A stretch of 15,586 bases of DNA from an uncultured Blautia sp. GTDB taxonomy: Bacteria > Bacillota_A > Clostridia > Lachnospirales > Lachnospiraceae. A model generated the notes under the pieces. It had not been told where the DNA came from and ran no database searches. It saw nothing but the letters and a program-made list of their open reading frames with translations. The position numbers and the translations under genes are program-made. The stretch lies in contig CAJLTE010000075.1 in NCBI GenBank assembly GCA_905209435.1, positions 1-15,586 on the forward strand. The letters are read 5' to 3'. Shown here in pieces: positions 7,464-14,615 of the stretch. How positions within the stretch are numbered: the first letter of the stretch is position 1; every line of letters starts with the position of its first letter.

Positions 7464-8856
7464 AGAAAAAATTGAGAAATACAGGAAGAACCAGCTTTCT
7501 GAAGAAGAGAGAAAGGATGTGGAGGCCGAGATTGAGAAAGCGGAAGCGATCGAAGAGTATCTTGCGGATCAGTTAGATGAGGAACTGAGGCTGGAAGATA
7601 AAGCATTTCAGAATGCAAATAATATGCAGGAAAAAAGCATAAATAAAGATATAGAATATGAAAAATTGCAGAATGCAGGAACGAAGATAATTAAGAAAAC
7701 CGGAAAAGATGAAAGGAACAGCAGGGATTTGCTGAATGAAGTGCAGTTTGAGGAATACGTAAAAAAGTCTATTCACCGTATTTTTCGAAAAATAACTCTG
7801 GGAACGGGTGCAGTGCTCCTTGCGATTCTTTTATTTGTACAGTTCGGGCTTTCACCACTGGTATCCTCATTCTATTATAATCCGGCAAAGCAGATTAAAG
7901 TGAAAATGGAATCCGATGGTGATTCGGAGAGCTGGGAAAGTTCGGAGTCTCAGTTTGGAATTGATTTTGGAATCTTTTCAGAACTTACGATGCCGTGCAG
8001 AAGTACAGATTATGCCCGGGCGGTTACTCAGGGATACGGAAATTATTATTTTCAGATCAATCCAACGATTGGATATGAGACGCAAAGCCGTCAGGGTATT
8101 GCAGGACAGATCAAAAGAGGAAAAATGGAAGCTTACACTCCAGGGTATTTCCAGGCAATTCAGGATAATTATTTTATAGCATATGGACTGGACAGAAATA
8201 AAAATTTCCGGAAACAGATAGAGAATTCAGTGATAGATTATGGGGATTATTCAGTAAGTACAAGTCAATGGGTTTACGCATCTTTAGAGGATGGTGAGGA
8301 AACTGTCAGAAGTCTGGATAAAGATGGATTTTATTACGCATATGTTTCTTTTGACCAGCCACTTTCTTATGACGAGATAAACAAACTGATGGATCAACTG
8401 CAGAATGATGTTTCAGTTATGGGAAATCCATGGATCGCAGTATATGCTTCAGAAGGAGATTATATGAGAACATTGGGATATGATTATGAGAATACTAAGA
8501 ATAGTATCTGGAAAATCCCTGCTGAATATAATGAGAGGTATCCTGAAATTTCACTTTTCAGTAAAAACAGTTATTCAGATGAAGTGTATGAAGAGGCGCA
8601 GTCAAAATTAAAGAATGAGAAAGCAATGACTCAGCATATGGTCAGTATGCTCAGATATATGGCAGATCAGAAGAAATTTACAAAAATGATGGAAGATATA
8701 TCAGGGAGTGATATAAACTGGTCTCTGGCAGCAGACTATATTGAAGAGAATGGCCTGAAATCCTATGGATTTGTATGCGTGACTACAAAAGCAGACATGC
8801 AGAAGATGCTGACAGAAGATCATATCCTTGGGATTGCAGTAAAAGAATGGAAATAA
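7453..8856 (+). CDS. Membrane-anchored probable anti-sigma factor (YhdL-like)
   Basis: This 467-residue protein overlaps the sigma-factor gene and is its likely inhibitor. The N-terminal ~112 residues are highly charged and helical (many E/K/R), suitable for binding sigma in the cytoplasm. One transmembrane helix follows (about 114-134, TLGTGAVLLAILLFVQFGL). The outer part is about 330 residues. Its segment GFYYAYVSFDQPLSYDEINKLM and the surrounding pattern recall the sigma-regulator C-terminal domain of B. subtilis YhdL, the SigM inhibitor. No zinc-binding HxxxCxxC motif of the ZAS anti-sigma class is visible, and I see no obvious enzyme motif. The start follows GGAGGTGAAGGG inside the sigma gene. 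Anti-sigma function is inferred from position and topology; the family match rests on memory of the motif and is moderate. Confidence 0.72.
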   Translation: MSYREKIEKYRKNQLSEEERKDVEAEIEKAEAIEEYLADQLDEELRLEDKAFQNANNMQEKSINKDIEYEKLQNAGTKIIKKTGKDERNSRDLLNEVQFEEYVKKSIHRIFRKITLGTGAVLLAILLFVQFGLSPLVSSFYYNPAKQIKVKMESDGDSESWESSESQFGIDFGIFSELTMPCRSTDYARAVTQGYGNYYFQINPTIGYETQSRQGIAGQIKRGKMEAYTPGYFQAIQDNYFIAYGLDRNKNFRKQIENSVIDYGDYSVSTSQWVYASLEDGEETVRSLDKDGFYYAYVSFDQPLSYDEINKLMDQLQNDVSVMGNPWIAVYASEGDYMRTLGYDYENTKNSIWKIPAEYNERYPEISLFSKNSYSDEVYEEAQSKLKNEKAMTQHMVSMLRYMADQKKFTKMMEDISGSDINWSLAADYIEENGLKSYGFVCVTTKADMQKMLTEDHILGIAVKEWK

Positions 8857-8880
8857 AAAATCCTGTCACGGAGCAGGAAA
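8854..8880 (-). terminator. Terminator of tRNA-Ser
   Basis: On the minus strand CCTG (8875-8872) pairs with CAGG (8865-8862), followed by ATTTTTTATTT. It starts about 10 bases after the tRNA end and overlaps the last codon and stop of the anti-sigma gene. On the plus strand the hairpin is followed by A's, so it would not stop the sigma operon. Confidence 0.65.
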
Positions 8881-8888
8881 AATAGAAG

Positions 8889-8976
8889 CGGAGATGGAGG
8901 GATTTGAACCCTCGCACCGGTTGCCCGGCCTACCGCATTTCGAGTGCGGACCCTTCAGCCACTTGGGTACATCTCC
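8889..8976 (-). tRNA. tRNA-Ser (anticodon CGA)
   Basis: This 88-nt gene has the long variable arm of a class II tRNA. Acceptor GGAGATG/CATCTCC, D stem CCC/GGG, anticodon stem CCGCA/TGCGG with loop CTCGAAA (anticodon CGA, reads UCG), T stem GAGGG/CCCTC with loop TTCAAAT, discriminator G. The CCA end is not encoded. It lies antisense to the 3' end of the sigma operon transcript. Confidence 0.95.
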
Positions 8977-8988
8977 ATATTAGAACTG

Positions 8989-9024
8989 AAAAACAGTTCC
9001 GAAGTATAATCGGGACTGTTTTTT
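8989..9024 (+). terminator. Terminator, probably for the sigma/anti-sigma operon
   Basis: AAAAACAGTTCCG pairs along its full length with CGGGACTGTTTTT (one T-G wobble) around GAAGTATAAT, and T's follow. The nearest earlier hairpin on the plus strand lacks a T-tract, so the sigma operon mRNA probably ends here after crossing the tRNA-Ser gene in antisense. The hairpin also lies between the tRNA-Ser promoter and the tRNA. Confidence 0.7.
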
Positions 9025-9053
9025 ATTATATAAGGAATCCGCAGAAAGGTCAA
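9025..9053 (-). promoter_or_regulatory. Promoter for tRNA-Ser
   Basis: On the minus strand TTGACC (9048-9053), 17 bases, TATAAT (9025-9030). It is divergent from and only 11 bases away from the cysE promoter. The predicted start falls inside the hairpin at 8989-9024, so the tRNA precursor would begin with part of that stem. Confidence 0.82.
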
Positions 9054-9064
9054 TTCTTTTTTTA

Positions 9065-9093
9065 TTGACGAATTGCTCTCACTGTAATAAGAT
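9065..9093 (+). promoter_or_regulatory. Promoter for cysE
   Basis: TTGACG (9065-9070), 17 bases, TAAGAT (9088-9093). The predicted start near 9100 gives a leader of about 85 bases, most of which can fold (see 9105-9160). Confidence 0.7.
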
Positions 9094-9104
9094 AATAACA
9101 AAAT

Positions 9105-9160
9105 GCGGTTGTTTACCCTGCGGATAAAGACGTCTTTGTTTGGGGCAGGCAAGCAACTGC
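9105..9160 (+). promoter_or_regulatory. Nested stem-loop in the cysE leader
   Basis: Three nested stems can form in one line: GCGGTTG (9105-9111) with CAACTGC (9154-9160), CCTGC (9117-9121) with GCAGG (9145-9149), and AAAGAC with GTCTTT (9126-9137). The structure starts within a few bases of the predicted transcript start and stops 13 bases before the ribosome site AGGTGA. No T-run follows and no T-box motif is seen, so it is not a standard attenuator. It may be an RNA stabiliser or an unrecognised control element. Confidence 0.45.
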
Positions 9161-9184
9161 GAGGAAAGCGGACAGGTGACGATC

Positions 9185-10111
9185 ATGACAGATAAGAAGA
9201 AAACAATTCTGGAAGCTGTGGAGAAGCTGACAGATACTTACCGTAAAGAAGAACTTTTTCTGGGAAAAGACAGAGAACGTCTTCCAAATAAGAAAGAGAT
9301 CATTAATTTCATTAAAGATATGAGATCCATTATCTTTCCAGGATATTTCAGTGTGGATTCCAGCGCAAGTGTGTTCCCGGAACATTATGTGGCATACCGC
9401 CTGAATGATCTGTATGACTGCTTACAGGAGCAGATTGAGATTGCGTTTTTATATCAGGGTGAAGAAGAACAGAAGGCGAAAGAACATGCAGAGCAGATTA
9501 CGGAAAGATTCTTTGCAAATGTACCGGACATTCAGCGTGTTTTATTAACTGACCTGCAGGCAGGTTTTGACGGGGACCCTGCAGCCAAGAGCAAAGAGGA
9601 GATTATTTTCTCCTATCCTGGATTCTACGCAATTTATGTATACAGACTTGCACATGTTCTTTATCTGGAGAATGTGCCGTTTATTCCGAGAATTATGTCA
9701 GAGTATGCGCATGGTTATACAGGTATTGATATCAACCCGGGTGCTACGATCGGAGAATATTTCTTTATTGACCACGGAACCGGCGTTGTAATTGGTGAGA
9801 CTACAGAGATTGGAAAGAATGTGAAACTGTATCAGGGCGTGACACTCGGTGCACTTTCTACCCGTCAGGGACAGCTGCTTGCTAATGTGAAGAGACATCC
9901 GACGATCAGAGATAATGTGACGATCTATTCTAACTCTTCTGTACTTGGCGGTGAAACAGTGATCGGAGAGAACACGATCATTGGAGGTAACACCTTTATT
10001 ACAGAGTCTATTCCAGCAAATACCAAGGTCAGTGCAAAGAGTCCTGAGCTTGTAATTAAGAAACCGAGAAGTGCAGTAGAAGCTACCAATGTATGGGATT
10101 GGGAGAACTGA
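9185..10111 (+). CDS. cysE: Serine O-acetyltransferase
   Basis: This 308-residue enzyme acetylates L-serine with acetyl-CoA to give O-acetylserine, the carbon skeleton for cysteine synthesis in the cytoplasm. I use the ATG at 9185, five bases after AGGTGA; an upstream TTG at 9140 lies in the leader hairpin. The N-terminal helical domain (about 1-165) is followed by a left-handed beta-helix of hexapeptide repeats (about 178-285, e.g. PGATIG, GETTEIG, GENTIIG). By alignment to the known enzyme, D182 (IDINPGA) and H197 (IDHGTG) form the catalytic pair and R237/H238 (KRHP) bind substrate. A six-residue longer loop precedes RHP, and the N-terminal domain is long, as in the group of longer clostridial serine acetyltransferases. 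The C-terminus ends VWDWEN and lacks the usual terminal Ile used to bind cysteine synthase, so complex formation is doubtful. No cysteine synthase gene is adjacent. Confidence 0.92.
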   Translation: MTDKKKTILEAVEKLTDTYRKEELFLGKDRERLPNKKEIINFIKDMRSIIFPGYFSVDSSASVFPEHYVAYRLNDLYDCLQEQIEIAFLYQGEEEQKAKEHAEQITERFFANVPDIQRVLLTDLQAGFDGDPAAKSKEEIIFSYPGFYAIYVYRLAHVLYLENVPFIPRIMSEYAHGYTGIDINPGATIGEYFFIDHGTGVVIGETTEIGKNVKLYQGVTLGALSTRQGQLLANVKRHPTIRDNVTIYSNSSVLGGETVIGENTIIGGNTFITESIPANTKVSAKSPELVIKKPRSAVEATNVWDWEN

Positions 10112-10136
10112 TCCATATCTGCTGGCTTATATGCAT

Positions 10137-10198
10137 AAAAACTATCCTGATAAGTGCAGAGTGTTTAGTCTCTGACGCTTATTGAGGATAGTTTTTTA
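10137..10198. terminator. Large bidirectional terminator between cysE and the GH2 gene
   Basis: AAAACTATCCT-ATAAG (from 10137) pairs with CTTAT-AGGATAGTTTT (to 10194). An inner CAGAG/CTCTG stem extends it, and T-runs follow on both strands. It ends the convergent cysE and ROK-GH2 transcripts. Confidence 0.9.
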
Positions 10199-10244
10199 TT
10201 TTTGAGATGTAGACGATATATAATTTGATGACAGAGAATCTGTT

Positions 10245-12143
10245 TTATAAAGAATCTTTCAATGTTTTATTCCATTTTTGCACAGTGGAAGGATTCATTT
10301 TTACCCTTCTGCGGTCATAAGTAAGCAGACCGTTAGTCTCTTCTTCAATATCTGAAAGCTGCGTATAAATGGTTGCAGAATATCCTTTTTTTACAGAAGG
10401 TACAATGGTATCTTTCATCAGTTTGGAGAAGCCGTCAGTGAGGGCTTTGCTGTTTCTGAATTTTTTGTATCCGTAAATATTTCTGCAGGCACTGTGTTTC
10501 GGAATGCGAAGAGAATAGCCGCCGAATTCAGAGAGTGCAAGCACACGTTCTGATTTTGGAATCGGAAGTCCGAGGAAATAATAGTGCAGACTATTGATAT
10601 CTCCACAATTCTGGTCGAACCAGCCGCTGGCAGAATCTACCAGACGGGAAGGATCCAGCCTGTGGATAAAATCTGTGACTTCTTTTGTAGAAAACTGGCC
10701 CCATCCTTCATTGAAAGGAACCCATGTGACAATAGAAGGGTGGTTGTACAGAGTTTTTATCATATCGCGAAGTTCACAGACAAATTCCTGGCGTCCGTCT
10801 TCATCTGTACGGGAGAGAAGGCGTGCATGGATATCTTTAACAGGAATACGTGTCCAGTTCAGCAGAGTGGCAAGGTAAGTGACAAACCAGTGCTGATAAT
10901 CAGATCCTCCATTTGGCATATCCTGCCATACAAGCATTCCCATGCGGTCGCAGTGGAAATACCAGCGGTCAGTCTCGATTTTTCCATGTTTGCGAAGCAT
11001 ATTAAAGCCCATATTTTTCATAGCCCGGATATCATAGATCAGTGCCTCATCAGAAGGTGCTGTGTAAAGTCCGTCCGGCCAGTAACCCTGATCTAGGATC
11101 CCGCTCTGGAAATAAGACTGATTATTCAGGAAGAAACGGAGATACCCGTCATCAGCCATCTGGACATCGCATTTGCGAAGGGCAAAATAACCAAGGACAT
11201 GGTCTTCACCGTATTCCAGAGAATAAGGATAGAGCCATGGTTCCTCTGGAGTCCAGGATCTCTGTGCGTTTTCCGGAATGGAGAGAGTGGTTTCTTTGCC
11301 GGGATGTATAGTGACAGAAGTAATTTCTTTGTGAAGTAAATCATCTGTGAGTCCTCTGGCGTCCAGAAAAATGGGCTGATAAATTCTGCATGCAATTGTA
11401 TTAGAAGAAGTCGGTTTGCTATGAGGAACAGAGAGAGTTTTTGAATCACTGGTTTGCTCGGTGCTCTGATTTTGAGTAGAAGCTGTACGAACTCTTATGT
11501 GAATCTGATTTTTATCATAATCCGGAGTGGTGCGGATGTCTTTGATATATTCATTCGGTACTATTTCCATCCATACTGTCTGCCAGATTCCACTCTGTGC
11601 AGTATAGAACATACCACCGCGTTCCAGTTGCTGTTTTCCTCTGGCATGGTAAGAAGTATCACTGAAATCATGTACACTGATGAGGATAGAAACCGTGAGG
11701 TCTTCTGTGACAAAGTCTGTGATATCTACAGTAAATGGCAGATATCCGCCCTTATGATAAGCTACGAATTTACCATTTATGTACACGTTGCAGATCTGAT
11801 CAACGGCTCCGAAATGAAGGAGAAGGCGCTGGCTTTTTACGTCCAGACAGCCTTCCGGGAGTTGGATCACGCGGGAATACCACAGAACTTCATCAGGCAG
11901 AAGTTGTCTGTTTACCTGAGAAAGGGGAGCTTCCGGTGAAAATGGAACCAGAATCTGACCGTCAAATGGAAAATATTCATTTTCGTAAAACTGATATGGC
12001 AGAATACGTTTGTCTGTGATCAGATAATCCCACATGCCATTCAGATTGATCCAGTGTTTTCGTTTCATACCCGGACGCGGGTACTCTTTCAATGTCTTTC
12101 CCTGGGCTGCTGCTTCGGTCCAGATTGTTTTCAGCTTTTTCAA
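10245..12143 (-). CDS. Glycoside hydrolase family 2 protein (beta-glycosidase)
   Basis: This 632-residue enzyme cleaves a beta-linked sugar, most likely a galactoside, glucuronide or related unit; family 2 motifs do not fix which. The start is a TTG at 12143, seven bases after GGAGG; the nearby ATG frame stops at once. Domains: N-terminal jelly-roll sugar-binding domain (about 30-195, ending YTAQSGIWQTVWME), an Ig-like domain (about 200-330) and a TIM barrel (about 335-620). Visible catalytic residues are the acid/base E479 (PFNEGWGQF) and the nucleophile E539 (ALSEFGGYS). There is no signal peptide, so it acts in the cytoplasm on imported oligosaccharides. An oddity is a low-complexity S/T/Q-rich stretch (about 221-249) inserted in the Ig-like domain. 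It lies 36 bases downstream of the ROK repressor gene in the same operon, which probably controls it. Confidence 0.92.
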   Translation of the reverse strand: MKKLKTIWTEAAAQGKTLKEYPRPGMKRKHWINLNGMWDYLITDKRILPYQFYENEYFPFDGQILVPFSPEAPLSQVNRQLLPDEVLWYSRVIQLPEGCLDVKSQRLLLHFGAVDQICNVYINGKFVAYHKGGYLPFTVDITDFVTEDLTVSILISVHDFSDTSYHARGKQQLERGGMFYTAQSGIWQTVWMEIVPNEYIKDIRTTPDYDKNQIHIRVRTASTQNQSTEQTSDSKTLSVPHSKPTSSNTIACRIYQPIFLDARGLTDDLLHKEITSVTIHPGKETTLSIPENAQRSWTPEEPWLYPYSLEYGEDHVLGYFALRKCDVQMADDGYLRFFLNNQSYFQSGILDQGYWPDGLYTAPSDEALIYDIRAMKNMGFNMLRKHGKIETDRWYFHCDRMGMLVWQDMPNGGSDYQHWFVTYLATLLNWTRIPVKDIHARLLSRTDEDGRQEFVCELRDMIKTLYNHPSIVTWVPFNEGWGQFSTKEVTDFIHRLDPSRLVDSASGWFDQNCGDINSLHYYFLGLPIPKSERVLALSEFGGYSLRIPKHSACRNIYGYKKFRNSKALTDGFSKLMKDTIVPSVKKGYSATIYTQLSDIEEETNGLLTYDRRRVKMNPSTVQKWNKTLKDSL

Positions 12144-12179
12144 TGCATATCCTCCTTTGAAATTTTATATTAGAATGAT

Positions 12180-13304
12180 TTACATATTCAGAAACTCCTG
12201 AATATACGGCAATGCTGCACCAATCGTAATATTGTGTTTCGGCATTTTACTGATGTGCAGGAAGTCCTGATTTTCCGGGAACGGGGTCATCCTGCGAATC
12301 TCCTCATGAATATAAGAAAGATCTTTTTCCTGAAGATAAGGTGCGAGATATCCACCTAAAATAAAATCCTGATCATAGATCAGATGCAGAAGGTTGATGG
12401 ATCTGGCAAGGTGTGACAGATATTCCTGCCAGCGTTTGCTCTCGCTTTCCGTCTTGTTTCGGACTTTTGTAAAGAAGCTGTCCAGTGTTTCACCGTCATT
12501 CAGAAGTGCATCCAGAGAGCAGAGGGTTTCCATACATCCATGTTTACCGCAGTAGCAGAGCCGGCCTTTGGGTTCCATCTGTACATGTTCAATGGTGGAA
12601 TTATGTCCGTGCTTTCCGGTTATGATCTCGCGGTTTACAATCAGAGAGGCTCCAAGATGCTTGCTGAGAGAAAGATAGCAGGCATCTTTTAGCTCCGGAG
12701 AAACCCACAGTTCAGAAATAGCCGCACTGTCTGCATCGTGGATAAAAGAGCAGGGATAAGGCAGATATCTGGTAAAGGCATTGATGGAAAGTCCTGTGCA
12801 TTCCAGAATCTTACCATATAACATTGTCTGTGAATCTGGGGAAACAAGTCCCTGCATGGCAAAACCAACGCCCAGGATCTGCTCGTCATTGATTCCGACA
12901 GAATCTTTAAAAGAGAGAATCTGTGAGGTTACCTGTTCAAAATAGGAATCTTCATCTTTATAAGGAATTTCAAATACAGAACGTTCTATTTTTCTTCCGT
13001 AGAGATCTACAATGATCATCTTTACTTCTTTTTTCAGAATTTCAACTCCAATTCCAACACGAAAATCAGGAACGATCGTATAGGCACTTGCCTTTCTGCC
13101 GACATATTCTGTATCGATCCGGCCATCTTTGATGATCAATCCGTCTTCTTCAAGAGAAGAGAGATTGGTTGTCACAGTTGGGCGGCTTAAATGAAGGTCA
13201 TAAGCGATATCCTGCTGTGAAACCTTTTCTTTTCTATAAATATACTGATAGATCAGGTTTCGGTTATTTTCCCTGATCTGATTTGGTGTAATGCTTTTTT
13301 TCAT
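12180..13304 (-). CDS. ROK-family (NagC/XylR-type) transcriptional repressor
   Basis: This 374-residue regulator has an N-terminal winged helix-turn-helix (about 12-60, with VSQQDIAYDLHLSRPTVTTNL) followed by a ROK sugar-binding domain (about 80-370). The zinc site is visible as H240 plus C250, C252 and C257 in CYCGKHGCME. The kinase-type phosphate motif is degenerate (LSKHLGASL in place of the DxGxT/GTG pattern), so it is a sensor, not a sugar kinase. AGGTGA lies eight bases before the ATG. It is the first gene of an operon with the GH2 enzyme, 36 bases downstream. By family, it should bind near its own promoter and be released by a sugar made or freed by the GH2 enzyme. The inducer cannot be told from sequence. 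Confidence 0.92.
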   Translation of the reverse strand: MKKSITPNQIRENNRNLIYQYIYRKEKVSQQDIAYDLHLSRPTVTTNLSSLEEDGLIIKDGRIDTEYVGRKASAYTIVPDFRVGIGVEILKKEVKMIIVDLYGRKIERSVFEIPYKDEDSYFEQVTSQILSFKDSVGINDEQILGVGFAMQGLVSPDSQTMLYGKILECTGLSINAFTRYLPYPCSFIHDADSAAISELWVSPELKDACYLSLSKHLGASLIVNREIITGKHGHNSTIEHVQMEPKGRLCYCGKHGCMETLCSLDALLNDGETLDSFFTKVRNKTESESKRWQEYLSHLARSINLLHLIYDQDFILGGYLAPYLQEKDLSYIHEEIRRMTPFPENQDFLHISKMPKHNITIGAALPYIQEFLNM

Positions 13305-13318
13305 ATAATATCACCTGT

Positions 13319-13340
13319 TTTGTAAAAATATTTTGCAAAA
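13319..13340. promoter_or_regulatory. Candidate ROK operator
   Basis: The palindrome TTTTGCAAAA (13331-13340) and the near-palindrome TTTTGTAAAA (13319-13328) sit side by side between the -10 box and the ROK start codon. A repressor bound here would block transcription. The assignment rests on position and symmetry only; AT-rich DNA gives such matches by chance. Confidence 0.35.
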
Positions 13341-13355
13341 TGAAACTACAATTTT

Positions 13356-13384
13356 ATTATAACAAGCAGAAAAAAATTCGTCCA
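13356..13384 (-). promoter_or_regulatory. Promoter for the ROK-GH2 operon
   Basis: On the minus strand TGGACG (13379-13384), 17 bases, TATAAT (13356-13361). The ROK start codon is about 50 bases downstream. Confidence 0.65.
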
Positions 13385-13434
13385 TTGTTGAATGTGCATA
13401 GTTTTGCCGGAGAAAGATTAGAAACAATTACAGA

Positions 13435-13463
13435 TTGACGAAACAGTATTTATTGATTATTAT
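13435..13463 (+). promoter_or_regulatory. Promoter for the SDR gene with a long leader
   Basis: TTGACG (13435-13440), 17 bases, TATTAT (13458-13463). The transcript would start near 13470 and run about 300 bases before the SDR start codon, through repeats B1 and A2 and the hairpin at 13571-13600. Between 13464 and 13770 I see no gene. Confidence 0.65.
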
Positions 13464-13509
13464 GTAATTGCAATTTGATAAATGATTTTACAAAATAAAT
13501 TAGCCAAAC

Positions 13510-13570
13510 CAAGTGAGTCCCCTACTTCAATTGCAAAAAAAGCAATAAGCAGTGGGTGGGGACTTGCTTG
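13510..13570. repeat. Hairpin repeat, family B, copy 1
   Basis: CAAGTGAGTCCCC (13510-13522) pairs with GGGGACTTGCTTG (13558-13570). Inside, ATTGC pairs with GCAAT around a run of seven A's. A second copy with the same plan lies at 15335-15390. The two share CTTCAATTGC, AAGCAATAAGCAGTGGG and GACTTGCTTG. It is non-coding. The terminal inverted repeats suggest a small mobile or REP-like element. Confidence 0.7.
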
Positions 13571-13600
13571 TATCAGGAGGAGTGTAAGCTCCTTCTGATA
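13571..13600 (+). promoter_or_regulatory. Hairpin in the SDR leader
   Basis: TATCAGGAGGAG pairs with CTCCTTCTGATA (one G-T wobble) around TGTAAG. It is directly between repeats B1 and A2. No T-run follows, so it is not a terminator by itself. The AGGAGG in the 5' arm is not next to a usable start codon. Confidence 0.5.
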
Positions 13601-13663
13601 AACTGCGGAGCAGATATTTGGTGTAGAGCCACGTAGCGAAGTAGATTGCGAATATCCGCTTGA
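13601..13663. repeat. Short hairpin repeat, family A, copy 2
   Basis: It begins AACTGCGGAG, contains GTAGCGAA (13633-13640) and ends GCGAATATCCGCTTGA. The head and the core match the copy at 14555-14615; the core and tail match the copy at 1070-1115. The final stem is damaged here (GTAGAT against ATCCGC). Confidence 0.6.
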
Positions 13664-13770
13664 CTCAAAAACAATAACAAAAATAACCAGGCAGATATAC
13701 AACAAAATAATATCTGCAGAAATCAGAGAAACAGCAAACAGTAAAAATTAAAAAGAAAAGGAGAATCACT

Positions 13771-14547
13771 ATGGGAATCATCGAGAAAATGAGATTGGAT
13801 GGTAAAAAAGGTTTTGTAACAGGTGCAGCAAGAGGAATCGGAAAATGCATAGCAACTGCCTTTGCAGAGGCTGGCGCAGATGTAGCGATCGTTGATCTTG
13901 ACTTCGAAGAAGCACAGAAAACAGCGAAGGAACTTGCAGAGAAAACAGGCAGAAAAGTAATCGCGATCAAGACAGATTGCACAGACAAAGAACAGGTAGA
14001 CGCAATGGTTGAACAGGTAGTTGCTGAACTGGGCGGCCTGGATTTCTGCCACAACAATGCAGGTATCTGCATCAATGCTCCGGCAGAAGAGATGACATAT
14101 GAGCAGTGGTACAAAGTCGTTAACATTAACCTGAACGGAATTTTCCTTACAGACATTGCGGCAGGTAAATATATGCTGGCACATGGCGGCGGATCTATCA
14201 TTAATACAGCTTCCATGTCTGCACATATCGTAAACGTACCGCAGCCACAGTGTGCATACAATGCATCCAAGGCTGGCGTGATCCAGTTAACAAAATCCCT
14301 TGCTATTGAGTGGGCAAAACGTGGGGTACGTGTAAATTGCATCAGCCCGGGATATATCGGAACAGAACTTACTCTGAATTCTCCGACACTGATCCCGCTG
14401 ATCGAGAAATGGAATGAAATGGCACCTCTTGGCAGAATGGGCAAACCGGAAGAACTGGAATCCATCTGTGTATACCTTGCAGGTGACACGAGCACATTCA
14501 CAACAGGCTCTGATTTCGTGATTGATGGAGCATTCACCTGCTTCTAA
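13771..14547 (+). CDS. Short-chain dehydrogenase/reductase (classical SDR)
   Basis: This 258-residue NAD(P)-dependent oxidoreductase has the standard classical-SDR plan. The cofactor motif is TGAARGIG (17-24), the strand-end acid D42 (AIVDLD) points to NAD over NADP, the structural motif is NNAG (95-98), and the catalytic residues are S148, Y163 and K167 (YNASK). ISPGYIGTEL follows the active site. AAAGGAG sits eight bases before the ATG. Related SDRs interconvert sugars, polyols and keto-acids (gluconate 5-dehydrogenase or sorbose reductase type). The broken GPH sugar transporter downstream suggests a sugar or polyol role, but the substrate is not determined. Codon use is noticeably more biased to C-ending preferred codons than in its neighbours, suggesting high expression. 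The gene is flanked by family A repeats on both sides. Confidence 0.9.
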   Translation: MGIIEKMRLDGKKGFVTGAARGIGKCIATAFAEAGADVAIVDLDFEEAQKTAKELAEKTGRKVIAIKTDCTDKEQVDAMVEQVVAELGGLDFCHNNAGICINAPAEEMTYEQWYKVVNINLNGIFLTDIAAGKYMLAHGGGSIINTASMSAHIVNVPQPQCAYNASKAGVIQLTKSLAIEWAKRGVRVNCISPGYIGTELTLNSPTLIPLIEKWNEMAPLGRMGKPEELESICVYLAGDTSTFTTGSDFVIDGAFTCF

Positions 14548-14554
14548 CCGAATT

Positions 14555-14615
14555 AACTGCGGAGTAATCATTCAGTTATAAGCAAGTAGCGAAACGGATA
14601 AATTTATCTGTTTGA
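14555..14615. repeat. Short hairpin repeat, family A, copy 3
   Basis: It starts AACTGCGGAG eight bases after the SDR stop, contains GTAGCGAA (14586-14593) and ends with the stem AAACGGATAAA/TTTATCTGTTT (one wobble pair) then GA. A first hairpin TAACTG/CAGTTA (14554-14578) precedes it. This copy keeps the stem while its sequence differs from copy 1, so pairing rather than sequence seems to be kept. Confidence 0.6.

Noticed and set aside
9140..9184. TTG-started N-terminal extension of cysE
   Set aside because: It lies inside the leader hairpin and has no ribosome site; the ATG at 9185 has AGGTGA at good spacing and begins the usual N-terminal domain.
9093..9184. T-box or SAM riboswitch in front of cysE
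   Set aside because: The leader is under 90 bases, with no T-box sequence, specifier loop or terminator.
10584..11096. Open frame on the plus strand inside the GH2 gene
   Set aside because: It is a shadow of the GH2 coding sequence on the other strand; it has no recognisable domain or ribosome site. The same holds for the long frames opposite the kinase, the permeases and the SDR gene.
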